The notes under the pieces: model-generated
What the model saw: the letters and a program-made list of their open reading frames with translations, nothing else
What the model was told of the DNA's origin: nothing
Database searches by the model: none
In this document: one piece after another, positions 44,018 to 59,000 of the stretch
Layout of the letters: each line of letters opens with the position of its first letter
Position numbering within the stretch: position 1 is the first letter of the stretch
Source of the DNA: Desmodesmus armatus
Taxonomy: Eukaryota; Chlorophyta; Chlorophyceae; Sphaeropleales; Scenedesmaceae
DNA length: 64,000 bases
Direction of reading: 5' to 3'
Assembly: GCA_007449985.2 (NCBI GenBank)
Contig: VIIQ02000048.1
Coordinates: 1 to 64,000, forward strand
Program-made: the position numbers and the translations under genes

Positions 44018-47000
44018 TCAAGCTGACAAGCTGGTCAGCAGCGCCACCCCCCTCTTGATCCAGTGCTCAGCAGGCACAGCCCCTGTGGGTAGCCGTATGT
44101 CCAGCACAAAGTTTGTGCTGTGCCCCGTGGTGCTCAACACGCCACGGCGCTCTGCTGTCTTGTACATGGGGCAGTTGTAATGCGGGTAGCTGTTGAAGGT
44201 GGATACATCCACCGGCTGCATCCAGATCACAGGCATAGGCGTGTACAGCACCTGCGGGACAGGCAAGCCAGCACCAAAGGCATCACATGTCATGGCTGGT
44301 GAGCAGCCTGAGCGGCACTGCGTGTCAACACCAATTACGGCGACCCCACGTCCAGGTGGGGTGCATGGGCACACAGCATGCTAATTGTTCACACCTCCTG
44401 CCAGCGTTGAGTTGTACATGCCCTCCCTAGGTACATACTACTGCTTCACTCAACGACAGCTTATCAGCCATGTGCTGAGTGGCGCTTGCAGTGTGCATGT
44501 TGGGGCTCTAGAGCTCATGATCCCCACCGTCAGCACCGAGTAAGCATCCTGGCTCACCTTCGGTTTCGACTCTCCGAGCGTGTGCGTGACATCATCCCAT
44601 CGAGCACCCTCCAAGTACAGGCCGCTGCAGTAGATGCCTGACGCAGGGGCCTTGACGGACGCGTATGCGCTCCTGGCCCCACCCTCGCCGCTGCCGCCTG
44701 TGCTGGCACGTGCTGATACGTCTGGCAGAATGCTGTCCATCACCTCAAAGTCAAAGTCAATCTGGTCAATGGCAACGCGCAGCTTGCGCGCGTGGTTCTG
44801 CTTTGCGCCAGTCAGGAATGCCTGCGAGCAGAACATCATGAAGTGAGACAGATACGTGAAGCAATTGATACGTGCTGTACCTGTACTCGGGTTACTTGCG
44901 GATCCTCGCCGGACAACCTACTGCTACCTTGCTTGTGTCACACCGACTGCCTATAGCAGATCTGCTGCTGGGGGCCAGCCCTGCCAGCCCCAGCACGGCC
45001 GCTACAGAAGCAGTTTTTAGTTCCTGCAAGGCCTGAGCAGCTTGCTTGCCTAAGGACCAGCCAGCCCACCTGTGTGAAGAAGAAGCCGCTGAGCCAGAAC
45101 ACAGTGGGTGGCCCGTTGTGCAGCCAGTCTGTGAAGAACGCAACGCGCTCCAGCACCTCCCGCACATAGCTGCCCAACGGCTTGAGTGACGGGAAGCTCT
45201 TGGACAGCCACTGCGCAGGCACCTGCACATATGCGGACAACATCGCCCCATTGTATTGACCTATACCCCTGATTACACCATGTTGCAGCGCGGCACATTA
45301 TTGGCTGGTGTTCTTCTTGCAAGTGTTGCAGCTTGCTCACATCCTCATGTTGCAAGGCAGAGCTGCCGCAACGCAACGAACGGAATGTGCACAAGTGGTT
45401 TACCTTCCCATTGAACAGGGACTGCCCCAGCTTGTCCAGTTGTGTGCTCATCAGCGCCAGACCCCTGCAAGCTTGGCCAAGTGACACCAGGCTGCTGCGC
45501 ATTTCATGCAGCAATGCGTTGAAGCGGGACAGCTCCTGCAGGCAACAGTGACAGAGTGACAACCATGAACATTGGACAATCCGTAGGGCTGAAGAGCAAG
45601 GCTGCCATAGACAGCATGCCCTGAGGATGCCTGGCTACAACTGCGCTTGTCATGGGGATTGCCAAAATAGGCTGCAGCAGCCCCTGTCCCAAACACAAAA
45701 TTCTGTGTGCCGAAATTGGGGTTAGGGCAGACCTGCTCACCAACCGGCATGGGTGATTTTAAGCTACGTGCGCAGGGAGGGCGCCTCACCTGCACCAGCA
45801 CAGTGTTGATGCTATTGAAGTAGTCCTGCGGGTAGGCAGCCTCAGCAGCCTCTAGGTCAAACACAGCCGGCAGCTGCGCCAAGATATCTGCAGCAATCTC
45901 CGCTATCACGTCTTCCCGCGACTTCGCTGCACTCGCCGCACCCTCCACAGCTGCGGCGGCATCCTCTCCTGCTGCCTCGGTGCTGCTGCCGACTGCGTCT
46001 GCATCTGCAGGGCCGCCCTTGCAGCTGACTCGGCTGTTGTGGGTGTTGCTTGCCGCAGGGGTGCTGCTGGTGGCGCTGGTGCCCTGCGAGAGCAGCAGGC
46101 CGTCTAGCAGCTGCTGTGCTTCCTGCAGGTCCTTGGTAATGTCGGCGTTGTCGTGCAGGCCAAACACGCCAGGTGGCGCTACGTGCGGCAGTGCATCAAT
46201 GTAGTCGAGGTAGCCCTGCAACAGTCACACGCCCAAGATGCTGAGTTGTATGTCTGCACACCTTCTGGACTGTTGTGCATGATTGCTGGTTTGAATGGCG
46301 AGGCTTGTCTACATGTGCCACCAGAACTATCTTTGTGCCAACCATTCTTGTGTCTGTCACAGCTGATGCAGATGTAGCCGCACTTGTGATATCCTTTCCC
46401 ATGGCATGGTTACATGTTGCTGAGCCGCTGACATGGTGCTGAGCAGCTCAGTGGGCGGTTAGTTCACAAGCCCACCTTCAAGTCTGTGTGTGGCGGAGCT
46501 GTGTACCCATCTGTGGTTGTGGCTGCCAAGCTGTAGCTGGCTGCATCCACAAGTTGAGGGTTGTAGAAAGACGACAGGATGGTCATCAGCGTCACACGAT
46601 CGTGACTGTCTGTCACCTGCAGCATGTATAACAACAGCAGCAACAAACAACTTGCAGGCATGCGTGGCGCAGGCTACCTAAAATCAGACTTGCCACGTTG
46701 CGACATGCCGCATGCGCAAGGCTGGCAGCTCAGCACAGCACAGCGCAGATGGGTGCAGCAGCCACCGTCAACCGTACCTTGCCACCATAGTTGCACTCGC
46801 CAGCAGTGTAGCACAGCGTGTCATACGGGATCTCCGGGTACTCGTCCAAAAAAATGCGCAGCTGCTGGCAGCTGATGCGCAGGTCATTCTCGTTGAACTC
46901 GTACGGGATGTTCCAGCCAATGGGGCCGAACTTGCGGCGCTCCTGTACGACGCTGTGGAAGAAGGCGAGCCCCATCAGGAGCCGGCGGAAGGGTGCGTCG

Positions 47001-50000
47001 CGCACACATCCCTCCAGGAACTCTGTGCTGCAGAAGGGGTCGCCCGCGTACGTTCGCTTGAGGCCTGGAGAACACAGACAGCAAGCGAAGCACCTCTTCC
47101 GTTAACATACTAGCTGACCGGTTTCTTGTTGACAAATTTTGTGCACATAGTAGCCGCCCTGGGGCTGTGCAATACCACCAGCCACCACCTGGAGGCATGT
47201 GCATACCTGCACGGAGGCCCTTAGGGGGCTCGTTAGTCATCTTGATGCCGTTCTCCAGCACACTGATGGGGAAGATGGGGCTGGGGTAGCTCGTCAGCCA
47301 CAGCCTGAAGCTGCTGTGGCAACGGCCCTCGGCCAGAAGTGTCTCACACAGCAGTTCCAGTGCAGGCATGAAGCTCTTGGCAAGGTGGCAATTCTATTGG
47401 ACCGGCAGCGCGGGTGGGAGAAGCAGTGCAGCACACAGGCACATCATCAGGACATGGCCGTACTCCTTCCCAAGGTAAGACACGACCCAGGCCATTCGTC
47501 AAAAGCCGTCTATCCACCTCCCCAGATACGCACATGCAGGCCAAAACCTCATGTATGTCCACAAGATCTGCACAAATAAAATTCCTTGGCTGATGCAAGC
47601 AAACTACAGGGCGATTCAACCCTTGCAGGACCCACCTGCAGCACCACCCAGAAGCCAGCAGAGCTCCCCTCCTCAATCAGCTTCTGTGCCACAGGGGCCT
47701 GGCCCTGGCCCAAGCTGACACTCTCCACCCGCATGCCCTTCTCCTCCGCAAACTTGAGCAAGGCAGCCATGGGGTCGCTGCCCGGCGACAACACGAAGAT
47801 GAGGGGCGTGCTGCTGCTGCTGTCTGCAAAGGAGGGCGCAAGCACGAACGGCTGCGGCTCCACGAAGCGGCTGCAGGCAGACAGCAGCAGTTGCAGACAC
47901 AACTATTAAAGTTCAAGGGTTGCAGGCACACCATGCAGATGCTATGGTCAGTACTTAGCCCCACAAACAGCTGATGCAATGTCACATGTACAGTGTCGGC
48001 AGTGACACAGTGTGCTGTGGGACTTGGTCTAGTTGTGCCCCGGCTGCAGTTGAACGCACCTGCCCATGGTGTCAGCCACATATTTGCTGATCGCCTGTGT
48101 GAGCTTGTCCTGCCGAAGTGCACGAAGCAGGAGCAGGCGCTGGAAGGGCCCCAGGCGAGTTTGCCACTCTGACGGCAGGGGCTCCAGGTGCGGGCTGGTG
48201 CTGTCAAACAGCACACGCCACTCGTCCAGGTGCTCTGCAATGTACCAACAACTGTGTTGAGCATACACTGACCAGCTAGCAGGACCATGCATCCGTCCTG
48301 ATGTTGCCAGCAAGACACACTTGCTCTCCTCCCCCATGGTGCACACATCAGGTGTCCAACATCGTCAACAGGACAGCCTCACAGTTGTGCAAAAAGTTGA
48401 CAAGGCGCCTCTGTCCTGCAGTCAGCATGTCCTGCTTGCTAGACAATGCGCGCGCCACACTCACCCGCCACGTGTGTTGCCAGCCCTTCCCAGTCGTGCC
48501 CCAGGTCAGATGCACGGCACAACTCCCCCCAGCTGCCTTGGCTGATCCAGTCAGGTGCTGGGTTAGGCAGCGGTGCGTCGCCAAGTGCAAGACCACCTGC
48601 AGGGTGTCCAACCACACAAAACCACTCTGAAGTCAACATGATGCTATCATGTTGTGCGGTGACCGCACAAATACGGACAAATTTGCCTTTGACGAACTGC
48701 CGCAACCTCGCTGTCTTGTTTGACTGGTGGGGCAGGACAGCTGTGGCTGTTGTTGGGCTTTGGATGTGTACCTTGCACACGCCTCAAGCGTCATACCTCA
48801 CTGCCATATGTGTGTGCACCCGGCACCCACCTGTCATGAGGAACCTGAGCTCTTGCTGGCTGATGAGCCCTGCATCCAACTTGAGTTTGAAGGCGAGGCT
48901 GAAACTGAACAGCAGCTTGTCCTTCTCAAAGAGGGACCTGCGCCCGCAAAAGAAAGAGGTCACAGCCCGCTGCACCTTTCGTCCCTACTGTGTTGAGCAG
49001 TGTGGAATATAGGTGGTGGCATGCCGCATGCAGGCTTCCTAAAATCAACTGCGCCAATGGCAGCCAGCTGACCGTCACGGCATTTGCTTGAGCCAGAGCC
49101 ATTTTGCACCGCGCACCTGCAGACGTTCTGGTAGAGGAAGAACGTGAAGTAGTCGTTGAGCAGCTGCAGGCGCGTTGGTACGTCAGAGCTCTGCGGGCTG
49201 CCCGCAATAGCGCGCATGAACAGCTGGTTGAACCAGCGCAAGCTGAAGCAGTACATAGGGTCCAGTGCGGCCAGATCGGTCACACAGAAGTACAGCAGGC
49301 TGGAGTGGTGCGCCACCGGTTGATACTCTGCATGTGAAGACATCAGCAGCAAGACGTTCAGCAGGATGTCAGGTCTGCTACAAGTCGGTGCAACAAGCTT
49401 GCCACCGATCTGAGTGGTAGGGGGTGGTGCACAGCGCGTCAAAATGCTGGATGCTGGCAGCATGAACCCCGCAGGCATCCCACCTTGGCGGGCTTGATCA
49501 ATTTTCTGCTCGGTTTCATCCGAGATCTTCTGCTTCTGGGAGATGTCGTCCGCAAGTAGCTTGCTGGACTGGAGCACATTGACGGCTTGCTCATCCTCCA
49601 GGATGTTGCCGCTGCTGCTGCTCAGCACGCGCAGGATCTCGTCCTCTGTCTCCTTCAGTTTGCGCTTGTTGGCAGCACCGCTGACAATCAGGCGGTTCTT
49701 CTCATTCTCAAGGTCAGGCCTCTCGGCCGCCACGACGATGCCAAGCAACTGGTCTTCGAGGCCCTCAGGGGTCGTCATGAAGTTGAGCAGCGAGACCTGC
49801 AGACAGTTCGCACAACAAAAAGTGTGTGAGATCCTCCCATGAATCCCGCCAGCAGTCTATCACTATCGTCTGCAAGAGCGTTGACGGTCTGCGCATGCAA
49901 CGCAAGCGCGGCCCGCCGCGAGCTCGACGTCACGGATCAGCTCAGACGAGCGAAGCACACGCACTTCGTGCACAGCTCCGGAGCAAAGTGCGGATTGCTG

Positions 50001-53000
50001 AGCTTGGTTGTGATGTAGAACCTGAAGCCTTCGGAGTACTCCACGACGGCGTCCCCTAGCTTGATGCACATAGAGCCGCCTTGCTTGAATGTCTGCTTGG
50101 CCAGCAGGGGCTCCAGTGACACATCGAGGACCTCCCCCACATTTTCAAGCACCACGGGCTTGCCTGCAGGTTGCAATATGGACATTCACCAACATGGTGC
50201 CGACAAACGAGTTGATTGGGTGCTGCTGGACCACTTGTGCATTTGCGTGACTTCCGTGAAGTGACCGTTGGGAGACCTGCAATGCGTGCACCTGTCAAGG
50301 CACTGCTAGGGGCCTAGACAAATGACTCTGCCACGTATCAGCTCACCAAACTGGATGGCGTTCTCCAGTGTGCGCAAGAAATTGGCGTCTGTAAGCTTGA
50401 TGACCAGCAAGCCGGCATCCTTTTCCATCGCTTTGATCCACTTGTTGGCCAAGCCCTGGGGGTCAATGCAGAGCGGCCACCTCCGCCCTGCACAAGGGAA
50501 GCCATGTGGGAAGATGTGTGAGTGAGTCGACGACCTGCATGGTGGTGCGTCTGCACTGGTACAGCCTCTGCAGAGACAGCCCCTTGCACTGTACACAGCT
50601 GTGGTTGCGCACACATCCTGGCGCCGTTGGTGATACATTGCGTGTTCAGCAAGGCTGCAGTAGTTGTGTGGTCTTACCCTTGTCAATGGCAATGGCGTTT
50701 TCGGTTGACAGGTCATCCTTGGGCAGGCCCCAGATGTTCCACTGCCGAACCTGTGGGAGAAAATTCACAAGGACAGTCACACGGTGTCGCTCCAAGCCAG
50801 CAAGAGGCTCAGACACAATCTGAGCATGGTTCAGCTTGAAACTGGCAGCTGCGTGAAATGCAGGGTACTGTGTACAGCACGCACAATATGGCATTGGCAA
50901 ATGCCACCACACCTCTTGCCAAGGCTGTGTTGCTGGCAACACCGCATTAGGGCTGCGTTGCTATGCCCCCCTCCCCTGTTCCTTTGCAGCTCCCCATTTC
51001 TGTTCTCTTGGTCAAGGTTCAAGGCCCACCTTGACTGGGTCGCCCAGCACTGCTGCCAGCTTGAACCTGTCACTGCACGGCACGCCCTTTGCCGTGCATG
51101 CCTGCACCCAGCCGCTCAGGCACTCCGTGCGGTAGGTAGATGTGAAGGCCCCCAGGTAAGCTATCTGGGCTGCAGCCAGCAGGACATCCCCCGTCAGCTG
51201 TGTGTACTCCTGCCCCAGGCGCTCTGCTGCTGCTGTCCAGCGAGACTTCTCCCCACCAAGCCCTGCAATCAACTTCTGGGCCCTGCACACCAATAGCAAC
51301 CACGCATCATAGTCAGTGAAATTTGGGCCTGCTAGCAGCAGGCTGCAGCTGGGCCTGACATAACATTTCAGTACTTGGAGCATTGATGCCGGAGTCACAG
51401 TGGCTGCAACAGCGGCTGTGACAATGCTCATCGGGTGGTCAGCCTTTGATGTGTCCCTGCAGCCCACCTGTCAAGTTTGACTTTGCACATCTCTACTTCA
51501 GCCTCCAGGCTCTCCTTGCGGGCCACCTTGTCAGCCAGGTCACTGTCCAAGTCTGCCAGCTTCTTCATGACTGCCGCCAGCTCAGCCTGCTTGATGCCGA
51601 GCGCTGTCATCACCACCTGGACAATGCTCAACAAAGGCAGACAGTGTGAGCTTTCGGGTGCTGCTGAAACTATCAGGGGTGTCCAGGGAGTAAGTTCGTG
51701 GCAAATGGCCTGCCAGGAAGGTGAACAACAGGTTGGTTCTGTCCTGTCAGTCAGTCAGTCACTCAGCTGTTTTTCTTGCGTGGCGTCTGGGCAGGTCAAC
51801 AACATCACCAACTAGCTACACGGCAAGCACCAACAAGCTGCCAACAAGGACGTGTGTGAACACATCACTTGCCGCCACGTACCCGCACCATGCAACCAGG
51901 CGTCATCTGCAATCCCATACCTGCAGCTGTGCTTCAGCCTTTTTCAGGGCTTCCTTCTTGGGTCCCACCACCTTTGCCACACGGTCATACACCTCCATGG
52001 CTCGCACCCAGCAGCAGAGGCCATAGGCAGCCTTGGACACCTGCAACATATGCGGGGCAACCAAATTGCACCGACAACCAAATTGCACCGACACCTTAGT
52101 CAGCACCATGCTGTCAGCGCAGCAGCATCAAACACATGCGCATCCACAGTAAGCGGTCGTGCGTGCGGTGCCCCATGCACCACAGACATAAGTGGTGTGC
52201 AGTGTCACCTTCTTGATCTTGTCAGGCTGGAAGTCAGGCTGAGGGGTGTAGGTCTGGATCTTCTTCATGATTCCAGCGTCAATGTTGTCCTTGTCAAAAC
52301 TCCTGCATGCAGAAGAAGCAAAGCTGCCGCTTGAGGTCTGTTATGCTTGCAATGCAGCTTCTCATGCATGCACATCATGCAAGCTGTGGGCGGCTGCACA
52401 ACGCATTGTGAATATCTGTGTGCTACAAGAAGCTGTCACGTCCAGGCTCAAGCCCCAGGTGCACAGATGTTTCCAGGTGTGCAACATCATGCTTCGAAGT
52501 TCAAATCAAACGATCAGCAAGCCCGTATGCCTGCTACTGACCCAGGCTTACAAGAAACAGGTGCAAGGCTGGCAGCAACACACATCTGCCTCTCCAAGCC
52601 GACATAGGGCATGTCCACAGTGTGGCGCTGTGCTTGCTTGTGCCAGCCCCTGAAAACATTGCAATTGAGTGAAATCATCCCTCAAGCGCTGCTCATCGTG
52701 ATGTTGGCGGCACAAGAGTTACCTGAGGCTTGGCAGGAAGTCCTCATCCACCAGCATCTTCTGGCTGGCCGCCCAGTAGCTGTCCACCATCTGCCCAGAC
52801 TGTGCGTCCTTCATGCGGATTGGCTTGACATTCTTGAGGATGCACACAGCCTCCAGCACAAGCTTGACAGCTGCACACACGAACAGAACATGCTTGCTTG
52901 CGATGCGCATTGTGGTAGTGACTGTCGACAGCATGCATGCAGAGGCGGTATCTTTGTGCTGATGCATGGGCGTCCAGTTGCATTGCATCAAGGCACACTG

Positions 53001-56000
53001 TTCACCATCTGCCCTCTCTCAGTTTTCGGCAGCATCAGTCAAGCTGACCTGAAGGTGGGCTTTTCATGCTCTTCACTTCCGTGATGTCATTCTTTGTGAG
53101 TGTGTCAAGGGCCTTGATGGCATCTTGCAGTGCTGGCAGGGCCTCCGCCAGGTCAGCCTCACACTCGTCCTTGATGGCCTGCACTTTGGCCGCCTCGGCT
53201 GCTGCAATAGCCTCCTCTTCACTCACAACCTGCAGGGATGGCAAGCAGCAGACAGTGGACACCATGCATATGGCAGGCGCTGCCTGACGGCGGTGCACTG
53301 CCAACAGCTTGCGTGTTGCCCATGCTCTCTGCAAGCAGCTGTGCTGCTCAGCTGCTGCAATCGCCAGGACCACAGACAAGCCATTGAAAGCGAGACCGGC
53401 TGTGTCACCTTTTTGACTTTGTCTGCCTCCACAGTCTCCTTGGCAATGACTTCCATGGCAGCTTCTGTCTGGCGTGTGCTTTCCTCCAGCTGGGGCTGCA
53501 GAGCAATCAGCTCCTCCTGCATGTCGCAGACGGTGAGCAGAGGGTCAGCAGCCCATAAGGCATATCACCATGTACTCCTGCATGATGGGTTGTGCACGGC
53601 CCCATGTGTGGCTGCTGCATGGCCATGTGCAGTCTGCTGCTGCGTTGCGAGCATAGTCATGAGGGCATGTACCATGCGGCCCTGCACACTCACCTGCATG
53701 GCTGACACGCTTGTTTCTGTATTGGCCAGCTTGCTGAGACCAACTTCGTAGCGCTTCTTGGCCGTGTTGATCTGCAAAACCATGGTGAAACAACAGACCA
53801 AGCAGCTCACATCGCAGGTTGGGTGCCAGTGTTGCACATCATGCAATGTACGGGTTGAGCACTCCGCATCCTGGCAGTGAGGCCATCCAGTCCGCGCCAC
53901 AATCAACAAGCTTGGCATGAGCAGCCAGCAGTGATCGCCCTGCTAAACAACGTGATGTGCAAGCCATATAAGGTGTGCCGTGGCAGCCAGTTGGGTTACC
54001 TCATCCTGCTTCTTGGCCAACAGCTTCTTGTAGCTGGTGAGCAGCTCCAAGTAGCTGGTGGGTGTGACATAGTAGTGCCGACGCTGCTGTGCAAGGAAGT
54101 CAGCCGACAGCCGCTGCACATCCTCATGGAACCTCACGCACAGCTTCGGCAACTCTTTGGCAACCTGCATCAAAACAGCGCAAAACAGTGTGGCGCACCA
54201 GCCCAACAGCATGTTGCATAGGCAGTGCAAAGCTGCACATATCTTGCACCCAGCCAGCCAGCAGCATTGTTGGCAGTGCCAACAGCACTGCCGGGGGGAC
54301 TCCCGCACTCTGCTGCCGCATGCACATGTATTGCATGTACCTTGTCAGATGCGCCTGGTAGGCCTGATAGGAAGTTTGTGGCCACCGTTGCCAATGCATC
54401 CCTGGGCCATGCTGTGAACCAGTCGAGGGTGGTACAGTTGACAAGTGAAGGGAAGCGAGACAGCCGCTCCCTGAAAGCATCCCCGACCGGGCTGAAGCTC
54501 AGCACAACATGCAGGTTGCGCCGGACCTGCAACAGCACAACACGCATGCGGTAAGCATGTTGATGCAGCCGCAGAACAGACAGTACATGGCACGGGAAAC
54601 GGAAGCTTTTATAGCTGACTCAATCCAAGCCAATCTGGTATCCTGTCCCCAACAATCTGCACTGTACCGTTCTGCAATCATACCTCTTGTACAAAGAAGT
54701 TGTAGAGCTGGTCTTTGCTGCCGTCCATGCCCGCCTGCTTGGCACGAGCCCTGATGTTCTCAAAAATGCCGGCAAGGTCACCAGACCCCAGCAGGTTGGG
54801 CACCTCGTATGTGTTGATCAGGTTTGACAAATCCTCCACGAAGGATTCATCCTTGATCTGAGTGTCACTGAACAAAAATGCTACCTGCACATGCAGAGCA
54901 GCATGGGGGATACCCAGCAATGTGGCTGCCACGCACAGTGGCCAGCTGTGCAGTGCGGCGTCAATAGCTAGCTATGTTGTGAACTGCAGGTGTTGCAAAC
55001 ATTGTGACTGCCCTGGACGATAGCAGACTGTACAGCACATGTGTGCTGTGCTGCGCAACACTGCTGGTGAGTGCACACAACACCAGCACTCCGGAGGATC
55101 CTCTTTACCTTCTTGTTCTCCTCGCCAGCCATTTTGAGGACCTTGCGCAGGTCATCACGCCACTCCTGCATGCCGTAGGTCTTGCTGATCTCCACCTGCA
55201 GTAATGATAACGTCCACCTCTTACCACCAGCCAGTGTCTGGTCAGGCATGTTGCCGACATGCCTTCAAGCAGACGCGGTGGCTGTGTGAAGAACACCAGC
55301 ACTTCCAGCGTGCAATGCCCTGTTAGCCTTATCTGGCACGGTCTTGCATGGCGCCGACAAGGTTGGGCGACAGTAGTAGCCACACAAATGCAACTCTGCT
55401 AGTGCTTACTTGGAAGACCTCCATGCCCTGCATGTAGGCTGCCAGACGAGTGAGGCTCTGGCGCCCACTGCCACCAAGGCCGACCAGCATGGCGTGGCCA
55501 CCTGCCACCCACGGGGGCCCACAACAAGTGTACACAGTAAACACAAAGGAACAAGGTGACACAGTCGTGATACACTGCTGCTGGGCCCTCAGCTACTGGA
55601 TAAGCAGTTGAGCAGACTGGATGCATCAACCATCAACAGCGATTCCCAGCATGAGATGCGCGACACATCCGCAAAGTGCAGATGACATGCATGACCGCTG
55701 GCTGGCTGGCTGGCTGGCACCATGCCCTCCTGTTTCCCACCTGGTTGCGACACAACGGCGCTGATGCGCGCCACGTGCTCCAGAGCAAACTGGAACAGCA
55801 CCAGGTTTTGAGGCTTCTTGCTGCCTGCATTCATGTCTGATAGGTACTCCCCGACAACATGCAGCATCTTGCTCAACTCAATCTCCCTGCGTAACACACA
55901 TGAGGCCGCCGGTTTGATGAGTGGCGAGAGCTTTGCACCACCAGCTAAGGGTGAGAGTGAAAGCACAACTTGCAACCACCAGCTAAGGGTGAGAGTGAGC

Positions 56001-59000
56001 GAAAATGCCTATTGTCTTTGTCTGTTCCGTACCGGCCGTGCAGGACAGTGCTAACAGATGCTGCCAAAGCGACCATTGCTGCCACACCATTGCTCAGCAA
56101 GCACATGCAAGCACCACTGTTGTGGCACGGGCAGTTGCCACTCACTTGTACACCTTCACGTCTGCACCAGGCACCATGAAGTCCCCAAACAAGAGCCCCT
56201 TGAGTCCTGTCAGCAAATCCTCATCTGCCACACCACCCCCTGGATGCGTCGAGTCACTGCTGCGTGCAGCAGCGGCCCCTGTGGTGGGCGTCAGGCCCAG
56301 CAGGCCTGCCAGTCGCTCCTTGAAGTGCTTCTCAGTCAGCTCCATCAGCAGGCGGGACAGCCACAGCCGATCGGGGTCGTCCACCAGGCGGTCAAAGAAC
56401 ACACGGAGAACCTCATGCACCCAGAGCTTGATCCCTGCAGAGGCTGTCTCCAGGGACCCAGCTGCCTTGGTCATGCCCTGCACCACATTCACGCACCACC
56501 TCAGAGGGGCCTTGTTTACCTCGGCAGGTGGCCTGATGGCGACTACAGTGCTGCAGCCTGCTACAGGCAAACCAAGCAAGAAAATGTGATGTGCTGGCTC
56601 TTGCAGGTGGCCCAGCACGTTGCTGCGTCGTACGGGAAGTTGCCAAGTGTGTTGTGGCTTGGTCGGCTTGACACTTGCGGCAACCCAGGCCCCTCTCAAA
56701 CAATCCAGTACTGCAAGATACGCTCAGTCATCTGCAACCTTCACAACCCTCACGCCTAGCTTGCCCACCTGGAACACCTTTGACACATCACGCAGGTTGA
56801 AGGTGTAATGGCTCTTTGTTGGTGTTGGCAGCAGCTGCTTCTGCACTTGTTCGTACACGTCCAGCGTTGCAGCAACAAGGCTCTTGCTTAGCTTGCTGAT
56901 GTTCTGGCTGTAGTTGAACTTGTGCAGCCACCAGGTGACCAGGTTGGTGAAGATGATGTTGAGGTTGTCCTTGTCAAAGGCAGTCATCCTGCACAGCAGT
57001 GGGTTGGGTCAAGTTGGGCGTCAATCAAGGTGGTGATGTTGGCATTCGTGTGGTATGTTGGCATTCGTACGCAAAAGGGGCTTGGGTCATACGCAGCAGC
57101 TGTGGGCATATGTGTGCATGTGAGGCGCTGTCATGGACCTGGGGAGTATCAGAGTACACATGGAGATGCAACACACCTGCCAAGCCACAACAGACAGTGT
57201 ACTGGTAGCTCTTCCAGCATGCGGTGCCGCAGTGTGAAGTGACAGCCCTCAACATTGCTGGAGCAATACAACTACGTCTTCCCCTCCGCGGCGATGTAAA
57301 CACATGCCACCTGACCCAGCCCCGCTCACATGACGATGTTGAAGTGCCTCAGATATCGCTGGCTGACGTTGTTCCTGCCACCACCAGGGGGCCCCATGGC
57401 CGCCACGTACTGCAGGTTCTGCAGCTTCCTGAGGGCCAGGTCCTTGCGGTCATACCAAGCACAGTGGTCAATGGCTTGGCGCAGCAGCTCAATGGGTGGC
57501 TGCGCTCCATACTGCTCAACCTGCACCCAGGCACCACACACCACGCAACAGCTCTTGAAGCAGGCATAGGTCTTACACTGGACGCCATTGCGTTTTTGCG
57601 CACTATCACTTGCACCATGACACGATCAGCAGGTTGTGGTCTGTCCGCACGTGACTGTTTACTGCAAAAATCGCACGTTTCCTTCCGTCATGCCCAGATG
57701 CATACCTGGGGCATGTTGAGGTCATCAACAAACACTGCCATGTGCTTGCCTGCCGGCGGGCCATACACACCCCTGTGGTGCTTCTCCAGCCTTCCATCAA
57801 TGATGTCCTGCAGTCCAAAGCATGGTGCATATGTATCAGCGTCAGCGTCAAGTGAAGTAAACCCACAACCCCTGCAACCTAGTGCTGTTATCAGGCTGTG
57901 GTGGAAACCGATCTGCAGCCGTGCCTGCATTCGGCACATGTCGTGATTGTCCTTCCAGTCCCACATTTTTCTGTACAATCTACATGGCCTAGGCGCTCAA
58001 GCAGAGTGGGCCGCCTCACCTGGGTCATGTTTGCACTGGTCTGTGCGCTGAAGGTCACGACCATAGACACAAAGGCATCCTGAGGCAGCCCGGTCTGCAG
58101 GTGACGCTTGACATACACAGTCTTGCCGGTTCCGGTGGGCCCCACCAGTAGGCAGTGGTGGTGGTGGCGCACCAAAGAGTCCAGCAGGTAGGTGTAGCGG
58201 AGGGTGTCAGCTGCATGAGGAGGTGGGCAAGCAGACGGCCGCAACACATGGTTTTGACAGACTGGGTGCGGACAGCGAAGTTAGCAATGAAGCTTGACCT
58301 GTGTGCGCTCGTTGCACCTGATTGTGGTATCTGTGGGGATCAAGCTTATTTCCATTCAGACGCGCCCTTGCGGGAAGGAGGCAAAGCAAGGTGCACCCAC
58401 ATACATGCAGCAGCTTACCCGTAGGGACTATGATGCTGCTGTAATCAGCATCACTGTTGGCCACAGCTTTGGGATCCAAGCGGTCGAGCCAGGCACCCCA
58501 CTTCATCTTGGCAGGCTCAAAAATGTAGTCATACACAAGCTTGCCATCCGGGAAGGGTACATTGACAGACACCTGTTGCGCAGCGGGAGCAAATACATGG
58601 TGGAATGAGCATCCTGACACAACTGTGCGTTATATAAAGTTGTCGCAGCTGCACTCATGGTTGCACTGAATACTGTAGCCTCACGACTATTGAAGCAGTT
58701 GTTTGGGCGTAAGAGCCTCAAACACATACAGTCCGCATCAAGAACTCAGGTAGAGAATCAGGTGGGTGCCAACACCAGCACAGCACACCTCGGGAGCGGT
58801 GACAAAGGCAGCAACCTCTGGCGGCGGTTCCCTCTTGAGCAGCTTGCGCAGCACGCCGTCAAACACTGCACGGCCCTCAGCGTCTGTATTGGCACCCAGG
58901 GACCACACCAGGCTGAACAAGAAGTAGCACTGCAGCTGCGTTGCCTGCTGCGTAGCCTGCTGCTGCTCAGTGACGTCTTTAAGGGGTTTGACAGGTTCCC